Assembly (NCBI GenBank): GCA_022616435.1
Contig: JAKEET010000203.1
Location: 1 to 64,000, forward strand
Length of the DNA stretch: 64,000 bases
Direction: 5' to 3'
Source: Gemmataceae bacterium
GTDB lineage: Bacteria; Planctomycetota; Planctomycetia; Gemmatales; Gemmataceae
The notes below the pieces were generated by a model. The model was not told the origin of the DNA. It worked only from the letters and a program-made list of their open reading frames with translations, and ran no database searches. Positions 7,748-15,762 of the stretch are shown one piece after another. The number at the start of each line of letters is the position of its first letter. Within the stretch, counting starts at the first letter, position 1. Both the position numbers and the translations under genes were made by a program.

Positions 7748-8665
7748 CTACATCGCATGCGGTTCTCGCAGATATTGTTGAATGGCCTGCGGCAAATAGT
7801 CAATCAAATCCGTGGCGATCAAGCTGATTTCACCGACCGCGGCGCGGGCGCAGTCGCCCGCCAGGCCGTGGAGGTACGCTCCCAGCTGAGCCGCCGCCAA
7901 CGGCGCCAACCCCTGGCCGATCACGCTCTGGCCGATCACGCTCTGGCCGATCAGGGCCGCGATCACGCCGGTCAGCACGTCGCCGCTGCCCGCCGTCGCC
8001 ATCCCCGGGTTGCCGGTCGGGTTGCAGAACAGCCGCCGGCCGTCGGTCACGACCGTCCCGAGCCCTTTCAGGACCACGACCAGGCGATGGTCCCGCGCGA
8101 AGCGCGCGGCCAGTTCGCGGCGGTTGGCCTGGACCGCCGCGGTGTCGACGTGCAAGAGCCGGGCGAACTCCCCGGGGTGCGGCGTGATCGTCACCGGCCC
8201 GGCATGACTCTGCAGGGCCTTGGGATCATCCGCCAGGTTGTTGAGTCCATCCGCGTCGAGGACGATCGGCTTGTCATACCTGGCGAGCAAATGGCCGACG
8301 AAGTACGCCAGTCCCGGGCCGCGCCCGAGTCCCGGCCCGATGGCGACGACGTCGTGCGCCTGGGCCAGGTGCAGCGCCTCGGCCGCGGCATCCGCGCGAA
8401 AGCGTCCGGCCTCGTCGCAAGGCAGCGCGGCGGTCATCACGCACGGGTTGGCGACGGCGACGCGCGGCGCCAGTTCCTCGGGTACGGCGAGCTTGACGAG
8501 CCCGGCCCCGGCCCGGAGCGCGGCGCTGGCGCACAGCACGCCGGCGCCAGCCATGCCCCGGCTGCCGGCGATGACCAGCACGCGGCCGAAGCTGCCCTTG
8601 TTGCTGTCGGGCCGGCGCGGGGCGAGGCGGGGGAGCTCGGTGATGATGTCAAAGGGATCGGACAT
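7748..8665 (-). CDS. nnrD: ADP-dependent NAD(P)H-hydrate dehydratase
   Basis: The protein matches the YjeF C-terminal (ribokinase-like) family. It repairs hydrated NADH and NADPH by dehydration, with ADP hydrolysed in the process. Visible signatures are SFGRVLVIAGSRGMAGA near the N-terminus, VVAIGPGLG, TPHPGEFARL, and the C-terminal GSGDVLTG anion-hole motif. The start at 8665 gives the family length of 305 residues. The epimerase domain (NnrE) found fused in many bacteria is absent here. Just after GSGDVLTG the sequence IGQSV is repeated in tandem, encoded by a 15-nt direct repeat at about 7917-7955, which lengthens a loop by ten residues. Confidence 0.92.
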   Translation of the reverse strand: MSDPFDIITELPRLAPRRPDSNKGSFGRVLVIAGSRGMAGAGVLCASAALRAGAGLVKLAVPEELAPRVAVANPCVMTAALPCDEAGRFRADAAAEALHLAQAHDVVAIGPGLGRGPGLAYFVGHLLARYDKPIVLDADGLNNLADDPKALQSHAGPVTITPHPGEFARLLHVDTAAVQANRRELAARFARDHRLVVVLKGLGTVVTDGRRLFCNPTGNPGMATAGSGDVLTGVIAALIGQSVIGQSVIGQGLAPLAAAQLGAYLHGLAGDCARAAVGEISLIATDLIDYLPQAIQQYLREPHAM

Positions 8666-8697
8666 GGGTACGAATTCTTGGATGAAGGACACGGCCG

Positions 8698-8730
8698 GCC
8701 CGGTTCTTCGAACCGGGCGAAACGGGGCCA
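8698..8730. repeat. Palindrome family gcccggttcttcgaaccgggc
   Basis: A perfect hairpin at 8698-8718 is followed by the tail gaaacggggcc. It is one of at least five copies in the window, the others being at 32184, 32302, 44871 and 44941. It lies in the spacer between two divergent genes. That spacer also holds two copies of tagcatcaacat at about 8776-8810. Confidence 0.75.
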
Positions 8731-8832
8731 CAACGATGTACGCCGGTTTGCTGCCGCCCAGTGCGCCTCCTATAGTAGCATCAACATTCATCGTAGCATC
8801 AACATCCGTCCTCCTTTGGCAAGTACGCCGTC

Positions 8833-11022
8833 ATGGCCTTCCAGCCCGCCGACTCCCTGAAGAGCCGCACCTTCTGGGGGTTGATCGTCGCGCAGTTCCT
8901 GGCCGGGTTCAACGATCAGGCGATCCACGTCGCCGCCATGTTCTACGCGATCCATCAGGAAGTGCTCACCGAAGCCCAGGCCATCTCGTTGATGCCGATC
9001 CTGTTCTATTCCCCGTGGGCGATCTTCTGCACCGCCGCGGGCTACTGCGCGGACCGATTCAGCAAGACCTACGCCATCATCATCTGGAAGGCCGCCGAGG
9101 TCGTCATTTCCGTGTTCTTGATCGCCGGCTTCTACATCGGCTTCCAGGACAAGACCTGGGGCGTGATCATCGTGATGTCCACGGTGTTCATGATGGGGAC
9201 GCACGCCGCCTTCTTCGCCCCCGCCAAGTACGGGGCCATGCCGGAAATCCTGCAGCCGCACATCCTGTCGCGCGGCAACGGCATCCTCGAATCGACCACC
9301 TTCCTGGCGGCGATCCTCGGCACCGTCTCGGGCGGTTTGCTGATCGAGATGTTCCGCGGCCGCGAACAGTGGATCGGCTGGATCCTGCTGCTCCTGTCGG
9401 CCGTCGGCGCCGCCGCCAGCCTGATGGTTGCGTATCTGAAGCCGGGCGATACCGAGCGCCGCTTCCCGTGGAACCTGTACCAGCCGCTCATCGGCAACCT
9501 CAAGGTCCTCATGAAATCGCGGCCGCTGGCGCTGTCGGTCCTGGGCATCGCCTTCTTCATCTTCATGGTGTCGTACATGCGGGCGACGATGTACATGCAC
9601 GGCCAGTCGCGCAACCCGCCGTGGGACGAATTCAAGACCAGCATGGTCGTCGCCAGCGTGGCCCTCGGCGTCGGCCTGGGGAGCCCGCTGGCCGGGTTTC
9701 TGTCGGGCGGCAAGATCGAGCTGGGGCTGGTGCCGCTGGGGTGCGTCGGCATGATCCTGGCCGCGATCCTGTCGGCGGTGGCGATGGATCACACGACGGC
9801 GCTGGTGGTGGCCCTGGTCATCATCGGCTTTTTCAGCGGCTTCTACATGGTGCCCCTGTACACGCTGCTCCAGCATCGCGCGCCCAAGCAGAAGAAAGGC
9901 GACCTCATCGCCACCAGCAACTTCATCAACGTGACCGGCGCCATCGCGGCCTCGCTCCTGTTCTACGTGCTGGTGCTGCTGGCGCAATCGGCTGGACTCA
10001 CCGCGGCAGTGCCGCAAGAGGACCGCGTCGTCGTGGGGACGTTGATGCAGATCGACAAGAACAAGCACGGCAAGCCCGAGAAGGTCGTGGTCAAGCAGGA
10101 CGACGGTGTTCAGCGGACCATTCGCGTGTCGCCCACGTTCGAGTTTCGAGAGGACATACCTTTCATCCGACAAGTGATGGAGCACATGCCGCCGCCGGGC
10201 GACATCGAATTCGACGAAAACCTGCTCGAAGTGCTAGGCGGCGGCGTTCAGCAAGGCGATCGCGTGATCGTCAGCAAGTACCAGCTCGGCGAGCTGCAGC
10301 GCTACCGCGTTCGCGCCGAGGAAACGCCGCTCAAGCCGGTGTACGACAACCGCGGCTTGCCGAAGTACCTGTTCTTCGGCGCCGCCCTCATGACGCTCGG
10401 CATCCTGATCCTGCTGGTGAAGAAGCTGCCCGACTTCTTCGTGCGCTCGCTGTTCTGGCTGCGCAGCCTCGGCCGGTTCCGCTTGAAGGCCGTGGGCATG
10501 CAGCACCTGCCGACGGATGGCCCGGTCATCCTGGCGGCCAACTGCGACCGCCTCGAATCGAGCTTGCAGCTCGTGTCGGCCACGGACCGCTCGACGCTGT
10601 TCGTGCTCTGGGAAAACCCCGAGCGCCGCGACGACGCGCCGTTGCTGCGAGCCCTGGCCCAGCGCGCCAACGTCGTCGAAGTCAGCAAGGCCAACCATGA
10701 GGAATGGCTGGCGGCCCACGGCCAGGCCAAGAAGGCGCTGCGGCACGGCGACCTGCTGGCCCTGACGGTGGACGGCCACGCCGACGACGAGGTCGAGTCG
10801 CTGATCGCCGATCTCCGGCAAGGCGGGCAAGCGCAAGGCGCCGAGACGCCGATCGTGCCGGTCTACTGCGGCCCGATCGACAACGGCGCCCACCCGCGGG
10901 TGCGCGTGGTGTTCGGCCCGGCGATGCGCGACGGCGCCTCGCTCGCCGACATCCGCCAGGAAATCCGCCAGCTCGGCGACTGGGTCCGCGCCAACGACGG
11001 CGCGGCCGAGGCGGCCCATTGA
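8833..11022 (+). CDS. MFS transporter fused to a degenerate PlsC-type acyltransferase
   Basis: Residues 1-390 are a major facilitator domain similar to LplT-type lysophospholipid carriers, with GFNDQAIHVAAMF in the first helix and about twelve hydrophobic segments. Residues 395-510 form a soluble insert, and a further membrane helix lies near 520. The last 190 residues align with 1-acyl-glycerol-3-phosphate acyltransferases, as in the LplT-Aas fusions that recycle lysophospholipids. The catalytic HxxxxD box should lie where the sequence reads ILAANCDRLESS, and no histidine is there. The transferase half may be inactive or changed in chemistry. It is followed within 25 bases by a glycosyltransferase gene, perhaps co-transcribed. 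Confidence 0.85.
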   Translation: MAFQPADSLKSRTFWGLIVAQFLAGFNDQAIHVAAMFYAIHQEVLTEAQAISLMPILFYSPWAIFCTAAGYCADRFSKTYAIIIWKAAEVVISVFLIAGFYIGFQDKTWGVIIVMSTVFMMGTHAAFFAPAKYGAMPEILQPHILSRGNGILESTTFLAAILGTVSGGLLIEMFRGREQWIGWILLLLSAVGAAASLMVAYLKPGDTERRFPWNLYQPLIGNLKVLMKSRPLALSVLGIAFFIFMVSYMRATMYMHGQSRNPPWDEFKTSMVVASVALGVGLGSPLAGFLSGGKIELGLVPLGCVGMILAAILSAVAMDHTTALVVALVIIGFFSGFYMVPLYTLLQHRAPKQKKGDLIATSNFINVTGAIAASLLFYVLVLLAQSAGLTAAVPQEDRVVVGTLMQIDKNKHGKPEKVVVKQDDGVQRTIRVSPTFEFREDIPFIRQVMEHMPPPGDIEFDENLLEVLGGGVQQGDRVIVSKYQLGELQRYRVRAEETPLKPVYDNRGLPKYLFFGAALMTLGILILLVKKLPDFFVRSLFWLRSLGRFRLKAVGMQHLPTDGPVILAANCDRLESSLQLVSATDRSTLFVLWENPERRDDAPLLRALAQRANVVEVSKANHEEWLAAHGQAKKALRHGDLLALTVDGHADDEVESLIADLRQGGQAQGAETPIVPVYCGPIDNGAHPRVRVVFGPAMRDGASLADIRQEIRQLGDWVRANDGAAEAAH

Positions 11023-11044
11023 TTGCGTGAAGGCTGGCCGGCCC

Positions 11045-12313
11045 ATGCGGATCGCACACTTCATCCAGCGCTATCCGCCCGCCCTCGGGGGCTCGGAAGC
11101 CTACTTCGCGCGGTTGAGCCGGTTCCTCGTGGGGAAAGGCGATCGCGTCAGCGTCTTCACCTCCACCGCCGTGGCGCTGGCGGCGTTCTGGGGCCGATCT
11201 CCACAGACCGTGTCAGGCGGCGTCACGGTGGAGGACGGCGTGGAAGTGCGCCGCTACGGGTTGGTCCGCGGGATCGGCCGGCGCTTCGTTCTCAAACCGC
11301 TGTCGCTGATCCCGCACCGCCTCTGGCAGTGTCTGACGCTCCCCTGCAACCCCATCTGCCCCGGCATGTGGCGCGACGCCGGCCGAGCGGATCTCGCCTT
11401 CGACATGGTTCATGCCGCGGCGTTTCCGTACGCCTGGCCGATCGCGTGTGCCCGCCGGCTGGCGCGGAGGCTGCGCGTCCCATTCCTGATCACGCCGTTC
11501 CTTCACCTCGGCGACCCCGCCGACCCCAAGGACGCCACGCGCCGCGGCTACCTGTCGCCGCCGCTCGCCTGGCTGCTGCGCGAGGCGGACGGCGTCTTCG
11601 TGCAGACGCCCAGCGAACAGGACGCGGTGCTCGGCCTCGGCATCCCCGTCGGGAAGGTTGTCCTGCAAGGCCTCGGCGTCGATCCGGCCGAATGCACCGG
11701 CGGCGACCGGATGGCGTTCCGCCAAACGATGAACATCGACGACGGCGACGTGGTCATCGGCCATCTGGCGAACCAGAGCCGCGAGAAGGGAACCGTCGAC
11801 CTGCTGCAAGCGCTCGAATTGCTGTGGCAGCGCGGCAACACGGCGCATGTCGCTCTCGCCGGGCCGGAGATGCCGAACTTCCGCGCGTTCTGGACAGGCT
11901 TCGAACAACGCATCCGGCCTGAGTGGCGGTCGCGGATCCATCGGCAGGGCGTGCTCGACGACCGGCACAAGCGCGACTTCTTCGCCGGCATCGACGTGTT
12001 CGCATTGCCGAGCCGGTCCGACTCGTTCGGGCTCGTGCTGCTCGAAGCGTGGGCCAACGGCAAACCGGTGGCCGCCTATCGCGCCGGCGGCATCGCCGAC
12101 CTGGTGCGGCATGGACGCGACGGGCTGCTGGCGCCGTGCGGCAACATCGCGGCCCTGGCGGCCGCGCTCGCGTCGCTGTGTGAATCCGCCGAACCCCGGT
12201 CGGCCTTCGGTGAACATGGCCGATCACGGCTCGCGAGCGAGTTTCACTGGCCGGACAAGTTGGAGGTGGTGCGCGCGACCTATCGGCGGCTGATTGAGCG
12301 ACGTTGCCGTTGA
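11045..12313 (+). CDS. Glycosyltransferase family 4 (GT-B fold)
   Basis: The ATG at 11045 has GAAGG upstream and gives the typical N-terminus MRIAHFIQRYPPALGGSE, with the family GGxE motif. A GTG at 11027 in the same frame is an alternative. The C-terminal half has the donor-site pattern SRSDSFGLVLLEAWANGKPV with the conserved glutamates. The 422-residue size is usual. The gene starts 23 bases after the MFS/acyltransferase fusion and reads the same way. The pair may therefore act on a lipid or envelope glycan, but the substrate is not shown. Confidence 0.88.
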   Translation: MRIAHFIQRYPPALGGSEAYFARLSRFLVGKGDRVSVFTSTAVALAAFWGRSPQTVSGGVTVEDGVEVRRYGLVRGIGRRFVLKPLSLIPHRLWQCLTLPCNPICPGMWRDAGRADLAFDMVHAAAFPYAWPIACARRLARRLRVPFLITPFLHLGDPADPKDATRRGYLSPPLAWLLREADGVFVQTPSEQDAVLGLGIPVGKVVLQGLGVDPAECTGGDRMAFRQTMNIDDGDVVIGHLANQSREKGTVDLLQALELLWQRGNTAHVALAGPEMPNFRAFWTGFEQRIRPEWRSRIHRQGVLDDRHKRDFFAGIDVFALPSRSDSFGLVLLEAWANGKPVAAYRAGGIADLVRHGRDGLLAPCGNIAALAAALASLCESAEPRSAFGEHGRSRLASEFHWPDKLEVVRATYRRLIERRCR

Positions 12314-12333
12314 TTGCGGCGCACGGCCACAGT

Positions 12334-12669
12334 TTACAACGCGATCTGGCCAATCATGTCGGTGATTCTCTGAAGATCCTGATCGTCCAGGGCTCCAAGT
12401 TGAACCACAAAGTTGCGCTTGTCCTGAGTGCTGAGCTGAAAGACCAGGGCCACGGAAGGTACAGTCAAGCCATTGTGACCATCGGGCTGCACCAGAACCG
12501 TGCCGGGAAAGCGCGCCGCCGTTGTTTTGCTTGTGAATGGAACCACCCAAACGGTTGGCAACGACCGGATAAAGGCGTCGTTTTGGACAATCACCGTCGG
12601 TCGCTCGCCGCCCTGGGTATGGCCGGGGAGCATCGGCAGCCGCACGCGCCACACTTCACCCTTGCGCAT
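12334..12669 (-). CDS. MazF/PemK-type endoribonuclease toxin
   Basis: The protein begins MRKGEVWRVRLP, the classic start of MazF-fold toxins. It keeps the family arginine in GGERPTVIVQNDAF and the later PFTSK segment. The length of 111 residues is normal. Members cleave mRNA at short sequences and are neutralised by an antitoxin encoded just upstream. Here the upstream gene overlaps the toxin start by 14 bases, giving translational coupling. I cannot tell the target site. The start at 12669 was chosen by family alignment, although the frame is open to 12720. Confidence 0.85.
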   Translation of the reverse strand: MRKGEVWRVRLPMLPGHTQGGERPTVIVQNDAFIRSLPTVWVVPFTSKTTAARFPGTVLVQPDGHNGLTVPSVALVFQLSTQDKRNFVVQLGALDDQDLQRITDMIGQIAL

Positions 12670-12871
12670 GGCTGGCATCCGCATCGAGTTGCCGTTCAAA
12701 CGCCGCGAGCGCTTCGCCACTGCCCAATGCCCAAGCGTCGAACTCGGCCTGAAGGTCCGGGGGCAGCGCCGGCGCTTCGGTGTCTACAACGATTTGGACC
12801 CGTGCACCTTCGGGGAGCGGCGTCTGCGGAATCACAAGACCGTTCTTGACGACACCCCAAATCGCATTCAT
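12656..12871 (-). CDS. Probable antitoxin of the MazF-type pair
   Basis: The 71-residue protein begins MNAIWGVVKNGLVIPQ, resembling the short beta-strand N-terminus of antitoxins that accompany MazF/PemK toxins. The C-terminal half is acidic and helical (EFDAWALGSGEALAAFERQL), as expected for the toxin-binding part. The ATG at 12871 has GGAG upstream. It overlaps the toxin gene by 14 bases on the same strand. Pairs of this kind usually repress their own promoter, and no operator was resolved by eye. Confidence 0.75.
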   Translation of the reverse strand: MNAIWGVVKNGLVIPQTPLPEGARVQIVVDTEAPALPPDLQAEFDAWALGSGEALAAFERQLDADASHAQG

Positions 12872-12982
12872 GGTTCCGATTCTCCGAGGTGAAGTCAGTT
12901 TACCAGCCGATCTGTTCGTACACAAGGAAGATGCGGATTCGTTGCATCAATACACACACCCGAATCCATCCGAGTTGATCTC

Positions 12983-13039
12983 AGAGGCTATCCGAAAAGG
13001 GGTCAGACCCCGGGGTCTGACCCCTTTCGGATAGCCTCT
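12983..13039. terminator. Long perfect hairpin, family ggggtctgacccc
   Basis: The arms at 12983-13011 and 13012-13039 form a stem of nearly 28 base pairs with one bulged A and no loop. It directly follows the stop codon of the minus-strand PSP1 gene, so it can end that transcript. Perfect palindromes with a ggggtctgacccc centre are dispersed repeats in planctomycetes. It is therefore best seen as a mobile repeat that also works as a terminator. Confidence 0.7.
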
Positions 13040-13746
13040 CAATGCAACGGGATGCGGTGCGTCTCCTCCATCTTGCCGCGCAGGTGGGCGAAGTAGGCCC
13101 GCAGGTCGGGCTGGCCGGACCCGCACGAGGAGCAGCCGCCGCCGGTGGCACACGTCGCGCAGCCGCCCGCGCCGTTGACGCGGCCGCAGTCCGGCTTGTC
13201 GCAGCCGCCATGAGAGTGGTCGTCGTGCTCGACATGGGGGCCGGCGAGGTTCTCGAAACGAATCTGCAGCTCCCCCTGGATGCTCCCCTGGATGCTCAGG
13301 GTTTCGACAAGCTTCGTCACGTCGGCATCGCCGCCGCCCACGAACTGCACCAGCGCATGCCGGCCGTCGAGCAGCATTTCGACGTCGAGGATTTGCACGG
13401 GCAGGGCCAGCCGCGCCGCCGCCGCCCGGGTGGCGGCGAACAGGTCTTCCGCTTGCTGCTGCAACCGTGGCATGGCCGCTCGATCTTCCCCGCTGGCGCG
13501 GCGCAGGATGTCGCCGGACGCCTGGGCGCCGATCAAGCGCGCTTGCCGCAACGTGGCCTGGCCGAGGACCTCGCCCAGCTCCAGCCCGCGCGGCGTCCGC
13601 ACCACGACCTGGTCGCCGCGCTCGAGCTCCAGCGGCTCGATGACGGTGAAGCAGCCCAGGCCGCCGCTCTTGCCGAACGCGACCACGTACTGGTCGGAAA
13701 CGACGGCAGTGACGGCGGGCGCCAGCGGTTCGCGGCGGGCAATCAT
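13039..13746 (-). CDS. PSP1 domain protein with a Cys-rich tail (RicT-like)
   Basis: Residues 20-165 match the PSP1 C-terminal domain, with FGKSGGLGCF and RGDQVVVRTPRGLELGEVL. The Bacillus homologue RicT/YaaT forms an iron-sulfur-containing complex that affects RNA maturation and development. This protein ends in a cluster of six cysteines (182, 187, 196, 199, 205, 208) among glycines, which could bind metal. The sequence SIQGSIQG comes from a 12-nt tandem repeat near 13279-13302. RicF and RicA partners are not in the window. The function in planctomycetes is not established. Confidence 0.82.
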   Translation of the reverse strand: MIARREPLAPAVTAVVSDQYVVAFGKSGGLGCFTVIEPLELERGDQVVVRTPRGLELGEVLGQATLRQARLIGAQASGDILRRASGEDRAAMPRLQQQAEDLFAATRAAAARLALPVQILDVEMLLDGRHALVQFVGGGDADVTKLVETLSIQGSIQGELQIRFENLAGPHVEHDDHSHGGCDKPDCGRVNGAGGCATCATGGGCSSCGSGQPDLRAYFAHLRGKMEETHRIPLH

Positions 13747-13760
13747 GACAGGCCCATTAC

Positions 13761-13808
13761 CCCCTCACCCCCGACCCCTCTCCCTGTTCGATGGGGAGAG
13801 GGGAGGAG
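13761..13808. repeat. Repeat family ccctctccc/gggagaggg
   Basis: The element contains the hairpin cccctctccctgttcg-atggggagaggg. A copy in the opposite orientation lies at 26415-26460, where the central cgaacaggg is shared. It fills the gap between two minus-strand genes. Confidence 0.7.
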
Positions 13809-13816
13809 TGAAGTTC

Positions 13817-14449
13817 TCACGTCAAGCCCAGGGTTTCGCGCATGATCTGGTCGTAGATCTCGGCGCCCTGGTCGGTGCTGAGGTCGAGACGCATTTCGTT
13901 GATCACCTTGATGCTCAGGTTGCGCAGCCAGTAGTCCCAGCACTCCGCGCAGACGCTGGCATGGATCTTCTGGCCGAGGGCGTCGTTCATCGGCGGCCTG
14001 GGAAGCTGGCGGGCGCGGGCGCCGGCAAAACAGCCCGGCCGCTGGCAGCGGAAACCGTCGCCGGCCGCGCCGCCGGCCGCGCCGCCGTCCGTTCCGCCCT
14101 GCGGCTTTTTCGAGACCGGGGCCGGCTCGCCCTCCTGGACCAGCAGCTTGCTGATCTCGTCGCGCGGCACATAGTCGCCGCGCTCGTCGGCCACCTCGAA
14201 GCCGTCGCGCAGCACCTTGAGGGCCTCGTCGCGCCGTTTCAGCTGCAGCAAACTGGTTCCCAGGAGCTGGTAGACCTTGGAGAACTGCGGGCTCAACTCC
14301 AGCGTGCGGCGAAACGACCGGACGGCGTCGTCCAGGTCGCCGGCCTCCATGAGCAACTGGCCCAGGCGATAGTGGCCCAGCTCGTTGTCGGGATCGTCAT
14401 TGGCCATCTTGCGGAACTGGGCGATGCGCTCTTGCAGTTGGTTGCTCAT
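13817..14449 (-). CDS. TPR protein fused to a YggX-like Fe(II)-trafficking domain
   Basis: The start at 14449 gives a 210-residue protein. Residues 1-95 hold two to three TPR motifs. After a Gly/Ala linker, residues 133-208 align with YggX, a small protein linked to iron supply and protection of iron-sulfur clusters. The match includes LGQKIHASVCAECWDYWL, followed by VINEMRLDLS, which parallels LINEKKLN in E. coli YggX. The YggX cysteine is matched by Cys135. Three further cysteines (140, 167, 170) make a CX4C...CX2C set that could bind iron or zinc. It lies beside the Cys-rich PSP1 gene on the same strand, suggesting a shared role in metal or redox handling. That link is an inference. Confidence 0.8.
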   Translation of the reverse strand: MSNQLQERIAQFRKMANDDPDNELGHYRLGQLLMEAGDLDDAVRSFRRTLELSPQFSKVYQLLGTSLLQLKRRDEALKVLRDGFEVADERGDYVPRDEISKLLVQEGEPAPVSKKPQGGTDGGAAGGAAGDGFRCQRPGCFAGARARQLPRPPMNDALGQKIHASVCAECWDYWLRNLSIKVINEMRLDLSTDQGAEIYDQIMRETLGLT

Positions 14450-14481
14450 GTGCGGGCTCCGGACACGAGGCGATGCGAGAG

Positions 14482-14525
14482 GTCTCGTGGCCGGGGCTGA
14501 GTCTTCGAAGCCCCGGCCACGAGAC
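14482..14525. repeat. Palindrome family gtggccggggctgagtcttc
   Basis: A perfect 17-bp stem is formed by 14482-14498 and 14509-14525 around the loop gagtcttcga. Near-identical copies lie at 22903-22936 and 39838-39873. Confidence 0.8.
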
Positions 14526-14556
14526 GGACGCTTCAATCATCATAACCGCCGCCCGG

Positions 14557-15360
14557 TCATTTGCCACCGGAGAAGTCGAGCACGTTGAGCGGGTACTTGA
14601 GCCGCGCCTCCTTGTTGCCGGCCTTGTCCTTGGCGTGGATGTCGATGGTGAAGCGGCCGGAGCGGTTGAGGTAGATGGGGTAGCGCATGGGGACGAAGTT
14701 CTCTTTCTCGAGGTCGGCGCCGACCGGGAGATCGCGCGGCAGGATGCTGACGATCGGCTTGGCCACTTCCTTGCCGGCGTCGTCGAAGACGCGCATGGTC
14801 ACCTCGACGTCGGGCTGTTTCTTGCCGTCGAGGGTGAGATCGACGAGGGCGAACTCGGTCGAGTGGTGCTGGCCGGGAAAGCCGATGGCCGGGGCGACGA
14901 TGCCGGCGATGCCGAACGTGGGCGGCAGCAGCTCGAAGGAATAGACCTCGGAGTCGCTGCTCTTGGCGAGGCGATCGAGCACGGTGAGGCGAATCCGGTA
15001 CTTGCCGGGCTTCTGGGCGCGGCCCATCTGCACGTGGAGGTCGCCGGGCATGCGCGAGCCGCCGAGGTGGGCGACGACTTCGCTGGGGGTTTCCTTCTTG
15101 AAGATCTCCTTGGCCTGGGCGTCGAAGAGCTCCAGGACGGTGACGAAGCTGGCCTTGCCGGTCTTGTCGTCGAACTTCAGGGCTTCGATGTCGTAGGTGA
15201 CGAACAGGAAATCGCCGGGGAGGCACTTGGCGTCCACGCGGGTGGCGCCGAACGGCAGCGGCGCGTAGCAGACGCGGAAGTTCTTCAGCTCGACGGCGGG
15301 CGCGGCGGCGGGCGCCGCCAGCAACGCCACGATCGCAAGCGGCAGGCATCGTTTCAGCAT
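14557..15360 (-). CDS. Secreted protein of unknown function
   Basis: The start at 15360 has AAAGGAG upstream and gives an N-terminal signal peptide of about 22 residues ending in an Ala-rich stretch. The rest of the 267 residues alternates short beta-strand-like segments, such as GKYRIRLTVLDRL and GRFTIDIHAKDKAGN, that look like one or two immunoglobulin-like beta-sandwich domains. No catalytic motif is visible. It is probably periplasmic or cell-surface. I do not recognise a specific family. Confidence 0.8.
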   Translation of the reverse strand: MLKRCLPLAIVALLAAPAAAPAVELKNFRVCYAPLPFGATRVDAKCLPGDFLFVTYDIEALKFDDKTGKASFVTVLELFDAQAKEIFKKETPSEVVAHLGGSRMPGDLHVQMGRAQKPGKYRIRLTVLDRLAKSSDSEVYSFELLPPTFGIAGIVAPAIGFPGQHHSTEFALVDLTLDGKKQPDVEVTMRVFDDAGKEVAKPIVSILPRDLPVGADLEKENFVPMRYPIYLNRSGRFTIDIHAKDKAGNKEARLKYPLNVLDFSGGK

Positions 15361-15522
15361 CGGCGGCTCCTTTGTGCTCGGGGCTTCTTGGTAGTCTTTG
15401 TCGGGTGGGGGAGTCCTCGGAACCCACCACGGCTCCGGCCGGCACTGGTTTATTCTGGTGGTCCCAACCGTGAAAAACCAGTGAAATCGCCGCGCGGCCT
15501 CGCCGTTTCGTCGATAGTTTGC

Positions 15523-15551
15523 TTGACCCGGCGCGCGCCCGTGTTTAGAAT
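15523..15551 (+). promoter_or_regulatory. Near-consensus sigma-70 type promoter
   Basis: TTGACC at 15523-15528 and TAGAAT at 15546-15551 are separated by 17 bases. Transcription would start near 15558 and run into the ten-codon frame, the aromatic leader peptide and the DAHP synthase gene. Such a close match is rare by chance in this GC-rich sequence. The 160 bases upstream of it after the previous gene start show nothing else. Confidence 0.65.
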
Positions 15552-15640
15552 GTCGCCATCGGGTCATGCTGACGTGGCGTGACGGGGCTAGAGGCCCGCG
15601 GCGATGGGTTGATTGCCGGTCGCTGGCGGGGTGGTCTAGC

Positions 15641-15689
15641 GAAAGGAGGTGGTCCCGTGTGTAGTGGCAATCAGGTGCGGCTCGCCTAG
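15641..15689 (+). other. Extended Shine-Dalgarno with a ten-codon open frame
   Basis: The stretch gaaaggaggtggtcc at 15641-15655 can pair with almost the whole anti-Shine-Dalgarno tail of 16S rRNA. One base later a GTG at 15657 opens a frame of ten codons (MCSGNQVRLA) ending at TAG 15687-15689. A hairpin with arms ggcagcc and ggctgcc follows at once, and a 13-bp hairpin lies at 15731-15762. The spacing of one base is too short for normal initiation. The site may therefore hold ribosomes or be a structural RNA element rather than a real gene. I do not recognise it as a named RNA family. Confidence 0.45.
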
Positions 15690-15730
15690 GGCAGCCGACG
15701 GGCTGCCGTCGACGCAGCCGCAAACTTGTA

Positions 15731-15762
15731 GGGAGCCGCGGCGTCTATCCGCCGCGGCTCCC
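15731..15762. terminator. Strong 13-bp hairpin, possible terminator
   Basis: Gggagccgcggcg at 15731-15743 pairs perfectly with cgccgcggctccc at 15750-15762 around a six-base loop. The following sequence, cttcgaatttgg, has only a weak T-run. It may end the short transcript from the promoter at 15523 or modulate read-through towards the DAHP synthase leader. Confidence 0.5.
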
